Of a stretch of DNA of 64,000 bases, positions 25,457-36,351 are shown in pieces. The notes below the pieces were generated by a model. The model searched no databases and had not been told where the DNA came from. It saw nothing but the letters and a program-made list of their open reading frames with translations. This DNA comes from Amanita rubescens (lineage: Eukaryota > Basidiomycota > Agaricomycetes > Agaricales > Amanitaceae), in the NCBI GenBank assembly GCA_015039365.1, contig WION01000248.1, forward strand, positions 1 to 64,000. Reading direction: 5' to 3'. Numbering within the stretch: the stretch's first letter is position 1; every line of letters begins with the position of its first letter. The position numbers and the translations under genes are program-made.

Positions 25457-26095
25457 ATGCCTGATCCACCACCAGGCGAAGACTCTGCTCAGAATGGCGA
25501 GATCCCAAACGAGCATCACGTTCTTCTACTCCTAGACATTCAAGTCGCTATGCTCGCAGATCCTCCAATCGGTGTACCAGCTTCTCACTCCGTTCGTAAT
25601 AACCTCGACCGCATCCTCACTCAAGCAAGAGATGCCAGACCACCACCACTTATCATCCACGTTCGTAACGCAGGCGACGTAGGAGATCCAGACGAACCAG
25701 GTGCACCAGGTTGGCAACTCATCTTCACACCACTCGAACATGAAATCCTCATCGACAAAATCAAGAATAATGCCTTTGCGGGCACGGATCTAAGCGAGAT
25801 CATCCCTGATGATGCAGAGATCGTCGTGGTAGGATTTCAAACAGATTTTTCCATACGCGCGACGTGCAATGCCGCTTTGGCCAGAGGGAACGAAGTCGTT
25901 CTGATCCGCGGTGCTCATGCAACGTATGATAGGATCGAAGTACTCCATGGAGGTGGAATTACTCCTGCAAAAAAGATTGAAGCAGAGATTGAAGCGGAAT
26001 TGGAAGAGGTTGGTGTACATCTCCTCGATATGAAAGATCTCCCTGGGCTTTTCACAGATCGGTGCGTGTTGAGATATTTTTTACGTAGATGCTGA
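25457..26095 (+). CDS. isochorismatase-fold hydrolase, nucleophile position Ser
   Basis: Cysteine-hydrolase (isochorismatase/nicotinamidase) fold protein of 212 residues without introns. The start is ATG at 25457 (MPDPPPGED); an upstream GTG-opened extension is not credible in a eukaryote. The family triad should be Asp, Lys and Cys. Asp27 is in LLLLDIQ, and Lys101 is in IDKIKNNAFAGT, which matches the K...AFxGT motif. The nucleophile motif, usually written as D-[FY]-C-V-x-A-T, here reads DFSIRAT, so the cysteine is Ser132 (TCC at 25850-25852). A cysteine occurs five residues later (Cys137) but not at the canonical position. This may be an inactive or altered family member. Substrate unknown. 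Stop at 26093-26095. Confidence 0.8.
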   Translation: MPDPPPGEDSAQNGEIPNEHHVLLLLDIQVAMLADPPIGVPASHSVRNNLDRILTQARDARPPPLIIHVRNAGDVGDPDEPGAPGWQLIFTPLEHEILIDKIKNNAFAGTDLSEIIPDDAEIVVVGFQTDFSIRATCNAALARGNEVVLIRGAHATYDRIEVLHGGGITPAKKIEAEIEAELEEVGVHLLDMKDLPGLFTDRCVLRYFLRRC

Positions 26096-26230
26096 ATACA
26101 GAAGCGTACCACAGGGACTAGGGTTTTTTTTTTTTTTGTTATCATTTTTGGGATTCTTGTTAGTATTATACACGACGATTAGCATTCTTACTACCCACCT
26201 TCGTACTTACACGTAACTGTCACGTCACGC

Positions 26231-29200
26231 ATGTCCATCTTTGCTCAGTATGCCGACGTACTCGCCGTTGCACAACCTGACTTTCATGCACTACTCAATC
26301 CACAATCAGGATTTGCGCCAAGAATCGTAAAAATATGCAGACAGCGACTAGAGGACGCTCAAGACGCGTCCATACCGCAAGAAATTGAATTAGCAAGATT
26401 AGAGCTCAATACTTGGATGTTGCTCCAAGCGCTCATGGCTACAAGGAAAACATCAGTACCGCAGCCAACTTTTTATCCAAATCCATATACGCCGACGTCG
26501 ACGCTTGCGCAAGCCATTTTGCGCGTATCGCCGCTCTTGACGGAACTCGTCATTGTGCGCGAATGGCTACACGATACTGCCGCTCAACCCTCTATTCCAG
26601 AAGCAACCACAGGATACTGGAGCTTTACGAAGCATATGCTCGTACAAAGTCAAAGAATGTCCACGACACCGGCTGCGGGGATAGTAGATGCGCTTGATCC
26701 AGACGCGACGAGCAAGAGTGGAGGTCATTTAGCTTCGGATGATGCGGTGAGTGTGCCACTGAAAAAAATAAGGATATTTTCTGATTTATGCGCGTAGAGC
26801 TACGAAAGAAGCTTGCTGCAATCCCTATATGCACATATACGCGCTGGTCGTCTCGAAGAGGCCATTGAACTGTGTAGACGCGCACATCAGCCATGGAGGG
26901 CTGCCAGCATACGGGGTCTGCTTTTATTTAGGTGGAATGCGATATGTGCGTGTTTTTTTCATTGTTTATGGTGCAAGTCTGGCAAGAACACATATTTCCG
27001 CTGTTCTCCGTCGTGCTTTCCACCTCGTCCCAGAACGAGCTAACTCAAATGACAGCCACCGATCCTACCGATACTGTCGACGATGAAGACGAAGCGATGG
27101 ACAACTACGTCTGGTCCGGAAACAGACACCGAAAACTATGGAAATCAACATGCACCCGCGCCGCCCTCAACGTACGTCCTCCACCCTTTCTATTCGCCAA
27201 CTCAAACCCTAACTCTTCCCGCAGCCAAACCTACCAAACCTCGAACGAACCCTCTACGCCGCCCTCTGCCCTTCACCTCAAACATTCCCCATCCTCCGAT
27301 CCGCCTGCAAAACATGGGAAGACCACCTCTGGGCCACCCTCTCCGTGATTTGCGAACAACGCGAATCCGCCGAACGTGACCGCCTCGCAAACTACTTTAG
27401 CTCGTTCTGGGAAGAACAAGAACAAGACGGTGACGATTCAGGAGAACCCAACTCTCCTCCGAGTCTACACCCCCCACCATTACCTCAACTCCCACACGAG
27501 CAACAAGAACTGCTCACGCCCAACGACGAATCGGATTGGGAAAACGAAGTATTTTCAACGCTCTCCTCGTTACAAACCACTTCTGTTTCGTCCGGTCCTC
27601 CGGCCGATCATGCCTTTCATTTTTCTCAACTTCATATTATGCTTGGACGAACGAGCACTTTGCTTGATGTATTTGCGGGTGGACTCAACGATGGGGTGTA
27701 CGGTCCCGGAATGATGGAATACGTTCCGCTTTGTCGGTTCTTCGCACATTTGAGTTTGTACCTTGGGTTGCTTGAGGTTTCGGTGCCGGTTGGGGCTGTG
27801 CAGGTCGTTTTGGAGGCGTATTTGAGGGTGCTAGAGGTATGTGACTTTGAGTCGAGTATACGATAGTTATTGATAATTGCGGCGTAGGATGCTGGTGAAC
27901 GGCATTTGATTGCGTTGTACGCTGGTGCGTTGGGCGAGAACGCCGTCGAGCGGTATGCGCTGTTCCTTGTCTCGCTTAGGTTGGAAGAGGGTATGGGTGA
28001 GTTGCGTTTGTTTCTTTTAAGTAATATATTGACATTTTCGTAGATGAAGGTATGAGAATTGATGGAGTGGATGGAGGAGACTCGATCGAAGAACGGAAAC
28101 GAGCGTTGCTGCGAGCGCGCGAACATGGGTTGGATGTGAACCGCGTTGCGGTTGTTGCTGCGGAACGGTCGGTGGACAAGGCATTCGAGGTTCGTTGCTT
28201 TTCCTGTCGTATTTTCAAAGTCTTATTCTTCCCAGCTGCTTCCTCCAACATCAACCAAAGGGCCACTCCCATCTCTCGTCGGTCCCGAATCAGACAACCC
28301 ACTCCAGCGACCACCTTCGTATATTGAGACATTCCTCGTACGTTCCATTGAATGGACCACATTCAGCGAAGCAACATACGCCACAGCACTGGAACAGGCC
28401 TGCGTCGTTCTACGCTTCTTCCTCGGTAAGAGCGTCCGTACCTTGATTGTAACATCTCTAACTTGTGACAGCCTCTGGTCGGCTCAAGCTAGCACAAAGC
28501 GTGTTAGACATGCTCCCTGCCGAGCTCGCCGGTATATCCGAACCTGAAGAGCGAGCGACGGAGTACCTCCATTACCGGCAGTTTTTCCTCGTATGGGAGT
28601 CGTTGGAGAGGGTCGTGGCAGTGCAGGCACTGGAGATTGATATGGACATGTCGAGAATCGGTACGTTTATCTTCTCCGTCAGCTTTAGTTTATTAACACG
28701 ATTGACTGATAATCGGCTTAGGCTCGATTGGCGCAAGCAGGGAAACTCGCGCAGCGTGGTTATCAGATTATCACAATGTACTCGAAGAAGCGAACGAACA
28801 AGTCACAAGGCTGTTGACGGCCGAATGGCTCGTCAACACCGAAGACTATTCAGCTGGTGCGGGTACATACGGTACGTCGTTTCTCGCTTGATTTGATTTA
28901 GTGGTGATTCTGACGAAGCGGGTACAGCGGACAAACGACGAAAAGAGATGATACGTGTAAGGAGAGTGTTCATTCCCGAGCTGGTGATCAGGCTACATTC
29001 CCTCTTATACGCGTCGAGGAAATGGTTCCCCGAGTACGTCATTTTCTTCCTTCCCCATTCCGACCCTCGCCCTTACACCTGGTCACAACCAGAAACCTCA
29101 AACGTGCCCTCAACCTCGCCAATATCGTCGCGGACTCTCGATACAGGCTATACGATGACTTCCTCGGTGTAGACATCGATGATGAGCTGGGACCATTGCA

Positions 29201-29375
29201 AAAACAACTTGAGGAACAACAAGCACAACTCTTTGGTAAGAAACGGGTGAGGAAGACAAGATTGGGCGATTATCTGAGTGCGGTGAGGCAAGCTGTGTTG
29301 GGTGGGTTGGAAGGTGGAGGGTCAGATCCATTTGCGATGGTGGCGATAAAAGTGAGTGGGCCTGTGCGTGCTTAG
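26231..29375 (+). CDS. nucleoporin Nup84/Nup107
   Basis: Scaffold nucleoporin of the Y (Nup84/Nup107-160) complex of the nuclear pore. The first exon starts MSIFAQYADVLAVAQPDFHA. After an intron (26749-26798) comes SLYAHIRAGRLEEAIELCRR followed by AHQPWRAASIRG, the most conserved Nup84 signature. Further exons give WSGNRHRKLWKSTC, LYAALCPSPQTFPILRSAC, TWEDHLWATL, HLSLYLGLLE, LIALYAGALGENAVERYA, LLRAREHGLDVNRVA, YATALEQACVVLRFFL, LHYRQFFLVWESLERVV, RRVFIPELVIRLHSLLYASR and NLKRALNLANIVADSRYRLY, ending at 29375. These alpha-helical blocks follow the family order through about ten short introns without frame breaks. A partial, broken copy lies at 36352-38622. It is convergent with NACHT-ankyrin gene A, 236 bp away. 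Confidence 0.85.
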
Positions 29376-29611
29376 CTTCGGGGGCTTTTATGTATGTTTG
29401 ATATGTCATTGTATTTATTTAAACTCATACAAAGAGGTAGTGGTTGGCTGTTTCTATTCTCTGTCACTTTAATTGTCACTAATTCCCATTGAACAAGGGT
29501 CAATTTGTTTGCATTCACATGACAAGCCTGAGATGAACTGGTAACATAGTAAAAGAACACTGCATAACCTACTATACACATATTGTACATTACACACAAA
29601 GAAAGACAAAT

Positions 29612-32600
29612 TTATGTCTCCTTGGCTCCATGATCCAACAAGAGATCCACAATGTGCTGGTAACTTGAACCTTTAGCTAAGGCAGATTGAAGAGCAGTAT
29701 CAAGGTGTTCCTGCTCAACATCATGGTCAAGTAACAGTTCTGCAACTGACATATGACCTCTTAAGCATGCTGCCTGCAGAGGATTGTATAATTCCACATG
29801 GCTACCAGTCTGGTGTGAAAATGTTGCAGGATGGCCATAGCTGGGCTTTGCACCAGATTTAAGTAGTAATTGTACTGCATTAATATGACCCTCAAATGAT
29901 GCTGCTTGCAGGGAATTTCCATATTTTCCTCCACTAGCATGCACATCTGCCCCTCTTTCAAGTAAAAGTTGAACAATCTCATCATTTCCTGCCCATGATG
30001 CAGCCTGAAGAGCACATCCATATTCACCCCCCTGTGCATTGACATCTGCTCCTCTTTCAAGCAGAAGTTCCACTATCTCAATTGATTTTCCCCAGAGTGA
30101 TGCAGCCTGAAGAGCATTTCCATATACTCCTCCTTGTACATGCACATCTGCTCCTCTTTCAAGCAATAATTGTACAATCTCATTATTCTGGCCATACGAT
30201 GCAGCCTGAAGAGCATTTCCATACTCACCACCCTGCACCTTGACATCTGCTCCCCTTTCAAGCAGTAGTTGAACAGTATCCTTATTCTCTGAAAATGATG
30301 CTGCCTGAAGTGCATTTCCATATTGTCCTCCTTGTGCATTCACATTTGCTCCTTTTTCAAGCAACAGTTCAACAATGTTATCATGGCCCCCTCGTGATGC
30401 TGCTTGAAGTGCATTTCCATATTCTCCTCCTTGTGCATTCACATTTGGTCCTTTTTCAAGCAACAGTTGAACAATGTTATCATGGCCCCCTTGTGATGCT
30501 GCCTGAAGTGCATTTCCATATAGTCCTCCTTGTGCATTCACATTTGCTCCTTTTTCAAGCAACAGTTCAACAATGTTATCATGGCCCCCTTGTGATGCAG
30601 CTTGAAGTGCATTTCCATATTCTCCTCCTTGTGCATTCACATTTGCTCCTTTTTCAAGCAACAGTTCAACAATGTCATCATGGCCCCCTTGTGATGCAGC
30701 TTGAAGTGCATTTCCATATTCTCCTCCTTGTGCATTCACATTTGCTCCTTTTTCAAGCAACAGTTGAACAATGTTATCATGGCCCCCTTGTGATGCCACT
30801 TGAAGTGCATTTCCATAATGTCCTCCTTGTACATTCACATTTGCTCCTTTTTCAAGCAACAGTTGAACAATGTTATCATGGCCCCCTTGTGATGCCACTT
30901 GAAGTGCATTTCCATAATGTCCTCCTTGTGCATTCACATTTGGTCCTTTTTCAAGCAACAGTTGAACAATGTTATCATGGCCCCCTTGTGATGCAGCTTG
31001 AAGTGCATTTCCATATTGTCCTCCTTGTGCATTCACATTTGCTCCTTTTTCAAGCAACAGTTCAACAATGTTATCATGGCCCCCTTGTGATGCAGCTTGA
31101 AGTGCATTTCCATAGAATCCTCCTTGTGCATTCACATTTGCTCCTTTTTCAAGCAACAGTTGAACAATGTTATCATGGCCCCCTTGTGATGCTGCTTGAA
31201 GTGCATTTCCATATCTTCCTTGTTGTGCATTCACATTTGCTCCTTTTTCAAGCAACAGTTGAACAATGTTATCATGGCCCCCTTGTGATGCTGCTTGAAG
31301 TGCATTTCCATATTCTCCTCGTGCATTCACATTTGCTCCTTTTTCAAGCAACAGTTGAACAATGTTATCATGGCCCCCTTGTGATGCAGCTTGAAGTGCA
31401 TTTCCATAGAATCCTCCTTGTGCATTCACATTTGCTCCTTTTTCAAGCAACAGTTGAACAATGTTATCATGGCCCCCTTGTGATGCTGCTTGAAGTGCAT
31501 TTCCATATCTTCCTCGTTGTGCATTCACATTTGCTCCTTTTTCAAGCAACAGTTGAACAATGTTAACATGGCCCCCTTGTGATGCAGCTTGAAGTGCATT
31601 TCCATAATGTCCTCCTTGTGCATTCACATTTGCTCCTTTTTCAAGCAACAGTTGAAAAATGTTATCATGACCCCCTTGTGATGCAGCTTGAAGTGCATTT
31701 CCATAATGTCCTCCTTGTGCATTCACATTTGCTCCTTTTTCAAGCAACAGTTGAACAATGTTATCATGGCCCCCTTGTGATGCAGCTTGAAGTGCATTTC
31801 CATATTCTCCTCCTTGTGCATTCACATTTGCTCCTTTTTCAAGCAACAGTTGAACAATGTTATCATGGCCCCCTTGTGATGCTGCCTGAAGTGCATTTCC
31901 ATATTGTCCTCCTTGTGCATTCAAACTTGCTCCTTTTTCAATAAGCAGTTCAACAATGTTGTTATAACCCCCTTGTGATGCTACATAGAGTGCCTCTGTA
32001 ATTTCTGCCTGGCTTGCAACACTGAGCAGCAACCACTCCACAATGGCAGTGAGTCCATGTAAAGCAGCACACCATACAAGACTTTTGCCCCTCATTGGAC
32101 TCCAATCACTTCCAATACCAGACCCATAATCATGGACTCTGGCCCAATTTTGGAATGCAAAATTGGTAGGTACAAAAAGATCCTTCATTTGTTGAAGAAC
32201 AACTGTATCCAAATCAGTCCTGTTGAGATGCTTTGGCCAATATTTTGAAGCATATCTAATCAAGGACTGTTGGTATCTTTTCTGATTTGGCTGGCTGAGA
32301 AGCAAAAAGTGATGTGGTGGATGACTTTTTCTTGAGTAGAGTAAATAACTCAAGCAACATTGACCCACAAAGCCATCTCCTCCTTGAGGATCCATCACAA
32401 TGGTTGAATTTACTGTCCTTTTCCTTTCTAGCACATATGTCTTCACAGATGCATGTGCAAGTTGCACAGTGTTATCACCCATCCCAGTCACAAGACTAGA
32501 ACAGATCTTCAGGACATCTGTTGAGTATGATAACTTTACACCAGAATCAAAGGCTTTTGTCTTTATGTCAAACTCCACAATGATGGCCAGATCATCGATG

Positions 32601-34304
32601 TGCAGTGGTTGCTCTGCACATGCCAGCCATAACAACAATTTTACAGCATATGATGAATCAGCAGGTGAAATCCTGCTCAGAATCTTATCATATGTTTCCT
32701 CCAGGGTTCCAGGAAGACTTTTGAGGGTGGATTCTAATATTCTTTTGCTTCTTGCACATTTTTTCAGTTCATCCAGCTGGCATGCCACCCAGCGGAACCT
32801 ATTTATTGTTACTCAAAGTACTGTACTGACATGGCTTCACTTACATTCCTTTAGCTTTTTCTAAAAGTGCCTCTTTTATTAAATCTTTCTCCCTTGGTCC
32901 CCATTTTTTCAATTCCCCAGAGGAATGGAGCATAGAGTCAATGTACATCTCAATGTCATTGTCAACTGGCATCTGAAACATGTCAACTTCCATTGGTTCC
33001 ATTGCCATCATTGATTCAACAATCTGTTGTTCTTTCCTGCTGGTGACAAGTATGTGACATTGCCACAAATCCCATTTATGGAGAGTTTCTACAAACTCTA
33101 GAATCTCTTCCCAGTCAGAACATTCATCCAGAGCATCAATAAGGATGTAAGTTATATCAAAGCCACATATCAATTGTCTCAGGGCTTCTTTGAGTTTGTC
33201 ATTGGAAGGTATTGAATGCCCCCCCATACAATCATCATAAGTCTTGTCAAGGAGTGACTGATTTGAGGGTTGCCAAAAAAAGAGATTGACAATTAATGAA
33301 CAAAGGATGTTAGTGACATTTCTCTTCTTTGCATCAGAAACATCACAATAAAAATATGCCAATCCAATGGAACCTTTTTTGGCAGTTAGTTGAACATCCT
33401 GAACAACAGTGGAACTACAGGATATCAGTAGGTTATTGCCTGTGTGATTTCCTTGGCTTACAAAAGAATTGTTTTCCCTGAACCAGCTTTGGCACATTAA
33501 GTATCACTTCATTGATATGACTTAAGTTGGTAATCACTTACATATACCATGGATCCACATGAATGAATTTGGCTTTTGCTTCCAGTCATTGTACATGGAA
33601 TGCTTCAAAAGCCATGATCCAGTACCAAAGTGGTGCTTGTTGAGGGCATTGCCATGGTTGGTAGATGGATCAGAGGGTGTCAGCCACCTCTTGTACTTCT
33701 CTATCACATGTGTGCAGCATAGTCATACCACATATAGAAAGCATGTACATACCAATGCCATTGGAAAAGTTGGTGGTTTGGACTGCAAGGTGTATTGAAC
33801 AGAACAGGTTATAATGATGAAAATACCTACTATTCACATTCTATGAGCTTATCAGCCAGATTTTACCATGAATAATAACATATACATCACCTCAGAGAAA
33901 GAGGAGTTGTTGATCCATACATGATGAGCATCTGGAAAGGCACTTACCTCTACCATTAGTCATGTGAGGAAAAAGCAAGTTGAGTGTACCTTGAACTTGA
34001 TGATGATTTATGGGATGGGTGACCATTATCAGTTGCAATTACATATAAGGGGATCAGTATAGTAATCTACTTACCCAGGATGGATATGCACAGCTGTATT
34101 TGAGAGATGCCTGCAAGATGAATTAGGAAGTTACATATAGCAGAGTAATCAAGATGTGGACCTGATGTGAGGTAGCTGCAGTGCCATCATATAATCTGAG
34201 CCAACATGTCTCATGTTCCTGATTTTCTTCCTGTCACTCTCATGAACATCAGAAACATCTGATAGAGAGCGCTTCCGAGCAGTTGTTGAGGATGAGGGCA
34301 CCAT
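29612..34304 (-). CDS. NACHT-ankyrin STAND receptor, paralog A
   Basis: NLR-like signal-transduction ATPase with a variable ankyrin sensor. Exon 1 starts at ATG 34302-34304 (MVPSSSTTARKRSLSD, with a basic ESDRKK cluster). A short exon gives AHHVWINNSSFSEV near 33880-33945, like the N-terminal GxFxxV module of Agaricomycete NACHT proteins. Next is SFMWIHGI, then a 25-nt micro-exon (33462-33486) encoding Walker A core GSGKTIL. The NACHT exon 32845-33414 has GLAYFYCDVSDAKKR and Walker B ILIDALDEC, then HILVTSRKEQQIV. The last exon (29612-32798) begins FRWVACQLDELKKC and holds a winged-helix-like part, then about 24 ankyrin repeats of 33 residues, the first 17 almost identical. The frame is open throughout, so the gene looks functional. 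Sampled GC content is lower than in the housekeeping genes. Middle exons near 33790-34130 are not fully resolved. Confidence 0.85.
30292..31975 (-). repeat. array of about 17 near-identical 99-bp ankyrin units in gene A
   Basis: Each unit encodes GGHDNIVQLLLEKGANVN followed by AQGGxYGNALQAASQ. Units differ mainly at the x codon (CAA, GAA, CAT, TTC, AGA, CTA) and at a Q/E codon before LLL. One unit lacks a codon (32 residues). Flanking units 18-24 are clearly more diverged. Confidence 0.92.
33462..33486 (-). other. 25-nt micro-exon encoding the Walker A core, gene A
   Basis: Flanked by GT-AG introns on both sides; phase 2 + 7 codons + 2. Joins HGI-S to GSGKTIL-F. The same length and phase occur in paralogs B (44592-44616) and C (55490-55514). 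Confidence 0.8.
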
Positions 34305-36351
34305 GATTGTGGTGTGAGTGAAAGATAATGATCATGATGGGAGAATACTACGGTCTCACACTGCTTTCCCACGAGGCTGCACCAAGACATGGTTCGGATG
34401 CTACAAGCCTTGCCCCAACCTTGCCCAGGAACTTCCAGTGGCAAGGATGACTTTCTTCCGTTGCACTATTTTTTTAGAGCATTTAATAAATGATAGGACA
34501 CCTAGCAGCCCACTACTATGACGTTATGACTGATTGGAGGCGGAGTTCGCCACGCTCCGACGGAGTCCGGCCATCACAGCTGGCCCATTGAACCATCCGA
34601 ATCGGAGAATGGCCATGGCCCCAATCTCAGGCGGTTTTTACTCTGCCAGTCGCAACCGTTTCATTTTTTTCCTTCAAAGTACCCGACCCCGAGCGCCCGT
34701 CGTCCTTCACCACAAAGCTTTGCCCGAGCCTTCCCCCTACTTGGAGTAAACATGGGGACTATCACACGTAATGGGATTCCGCGGAACTAAACGTCTTGCA
34801 GGGCATTTTAGCTCGTTTTCGGGAGAACCAGACCACGGGTCTAGATCCAACTGTTCAACTCTCGGGTCCTCTGCCCCAACGCAGTACATATCTCATCTAC
34901 CCACCACTTCGTTTCCCCAAACCCAGCTTGTCTCCGGTGCACAAGCATTCTGCATAGAAGGGATATTACAAGCTGGAGAACGAGAAACGGAACAGTGCCT
35001 TTGCTTTAGAGTTGATGCGCATAATCCCCCAGTTGGTCACTGTGTATGCGTCATGGCTCCCTCCAGCCTGCGCACTCACGCCTGTCTCCCTTCAGAAGCC
35101 TCAAGCACGTTTTCGTGGATGGCGAACTTGTCCTATCGGGGAAAAAAAAGAGCCATGAGTCCGGTTCATGGATTGGTAGACGGGGAATGGCAGGGATGAA
35201 AATGTGGGAGCATTCACACCAATGCGCAGGATACAGCGACACCCGCACGTCCCCGTTCACAACCACGACAGGATGTCGCCGGATACGGGGAATCTTGCAT
35301 ATCCACGTTCACGATGTCGTGTCAGTTCTAGGGACAAACGAGCGACGATGGACGTGTTTACGCCTGCCGCCTTTGACTTCGATAATCATGGGCTTTATGC
35401 CTGGGAGTTTAATGATGCCACGACCCGGGGCGACTTGAGCACTAGAATGCAGTGCCGCTTGTGCTAGATCATGCGCTCCTGGGGCTGCCGCCTCCGACCC
35501 TCTGCTCCAGCAGCCGGTAGTAGTTAGTCATGCCCGCCTGTTGACGCTGCTGGGTCAGGGACTTGGTGAATTAAGAACGAGAAGAGGCTGGTATGCATAT
35601 ACATCCGTTTGTAATGAGCCTTGGAACATCCTCTTAGCTATCTTATGATAGGATACTGTCGAATTAACCTAAACAATGTATCAAAGAGTTCTTCTACCGT
35701 AAAATCGCGTGCAGAGTTCGTTCAACTTCATTGAAGCCTCGGCCCACTATAAGTTATAACACTAGCACCAATGCGTTTATGGCATTGGAGCATCTGCAAA
35801 ATCATTGTCAATACCAAAAATGTGAATATATGATGCACGAACACTGACAAATGGTTGTCCGTCACCCTCACTTTCACTTTTGCACTCATGGCCTGCACAT
35901 TCCGCTTCATTTTTCCTCCTTCAATGAAGGTACAGTGCGATCACATAAAGAGGTTTACCTTGCTCCCGCCCATGAGCAGCCCCAATGACAATAGAATCCT
36001 TTCGTCGTTCACGGAACAATTGACAATGTAGTCGTCTCTACGACGAGCCGCTAGGCAGCGACATGGCGGTACATGCTAAATTATTTTGCCCTTCCTCGTT
36101 GAATTGTCAGGGAACTGTGAATTGATATCGAAACGGGAGAGGTAACTCACCATTTTACTGCAAAAGTATGAAAGGTACGAAGCATCCTGCTGCTCTTCGC
36201 ACTGCAATGGGCTAGGGTCAAACGAAGCTCATTCAGGGAACCAAGTATAAGCCTGGGGCGGTGACGACGGTGTAGGGAGATAATTAAGGGTGAGCGGGAG
36301 AAGAGTCGAAGACGACGCGACAAATAGTCACAAAGAAACCTCCGCAACCTC
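34305..36351. other. upstream region of gene A, block shared with gene B upstream
   Basis: GC-richer than gene A, with no gene that I can name. Two stretches, about 34670-34815 and 36090-36290, are clearly similar to about 45500-45650 and 46705-46860, in the same order and orientation relative to the NACHT-ankyrin genes. Open frames here (for example 34771-35199) are not supported by any signature. Confidence 0.55.

Noticed and set aside
26085..26095. A 27-nt GT-AG segment near the end of the isochorismatase-like gene
   Set aside because: Too short for an intron; it is a multiple of three and the stop is the same either way.
30295..31566. Long plus-strand open frame of 423 codons and its continuation 31579-31944
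   Set aside because: It is the antisense shadow of the receptor A ankyrin array; the 99-bp unit happens to lack stops in that frame. Shorter equivalents occur over receptor B.
30292..31975. Regular direct repeats resembling a CRISPR array or satellite
   Set aside because: The 99-bp period is exactly 33 codons, has no spacers, and encodes ankyrin repeats in one open frame.
34771..35460. Open frames upstream of receptor A suggestive of a lipid-binding or GKK-rich protein
   Set aside because: No continuous frame and no defined motif order; it could be remnant sequence but I cannot name it.
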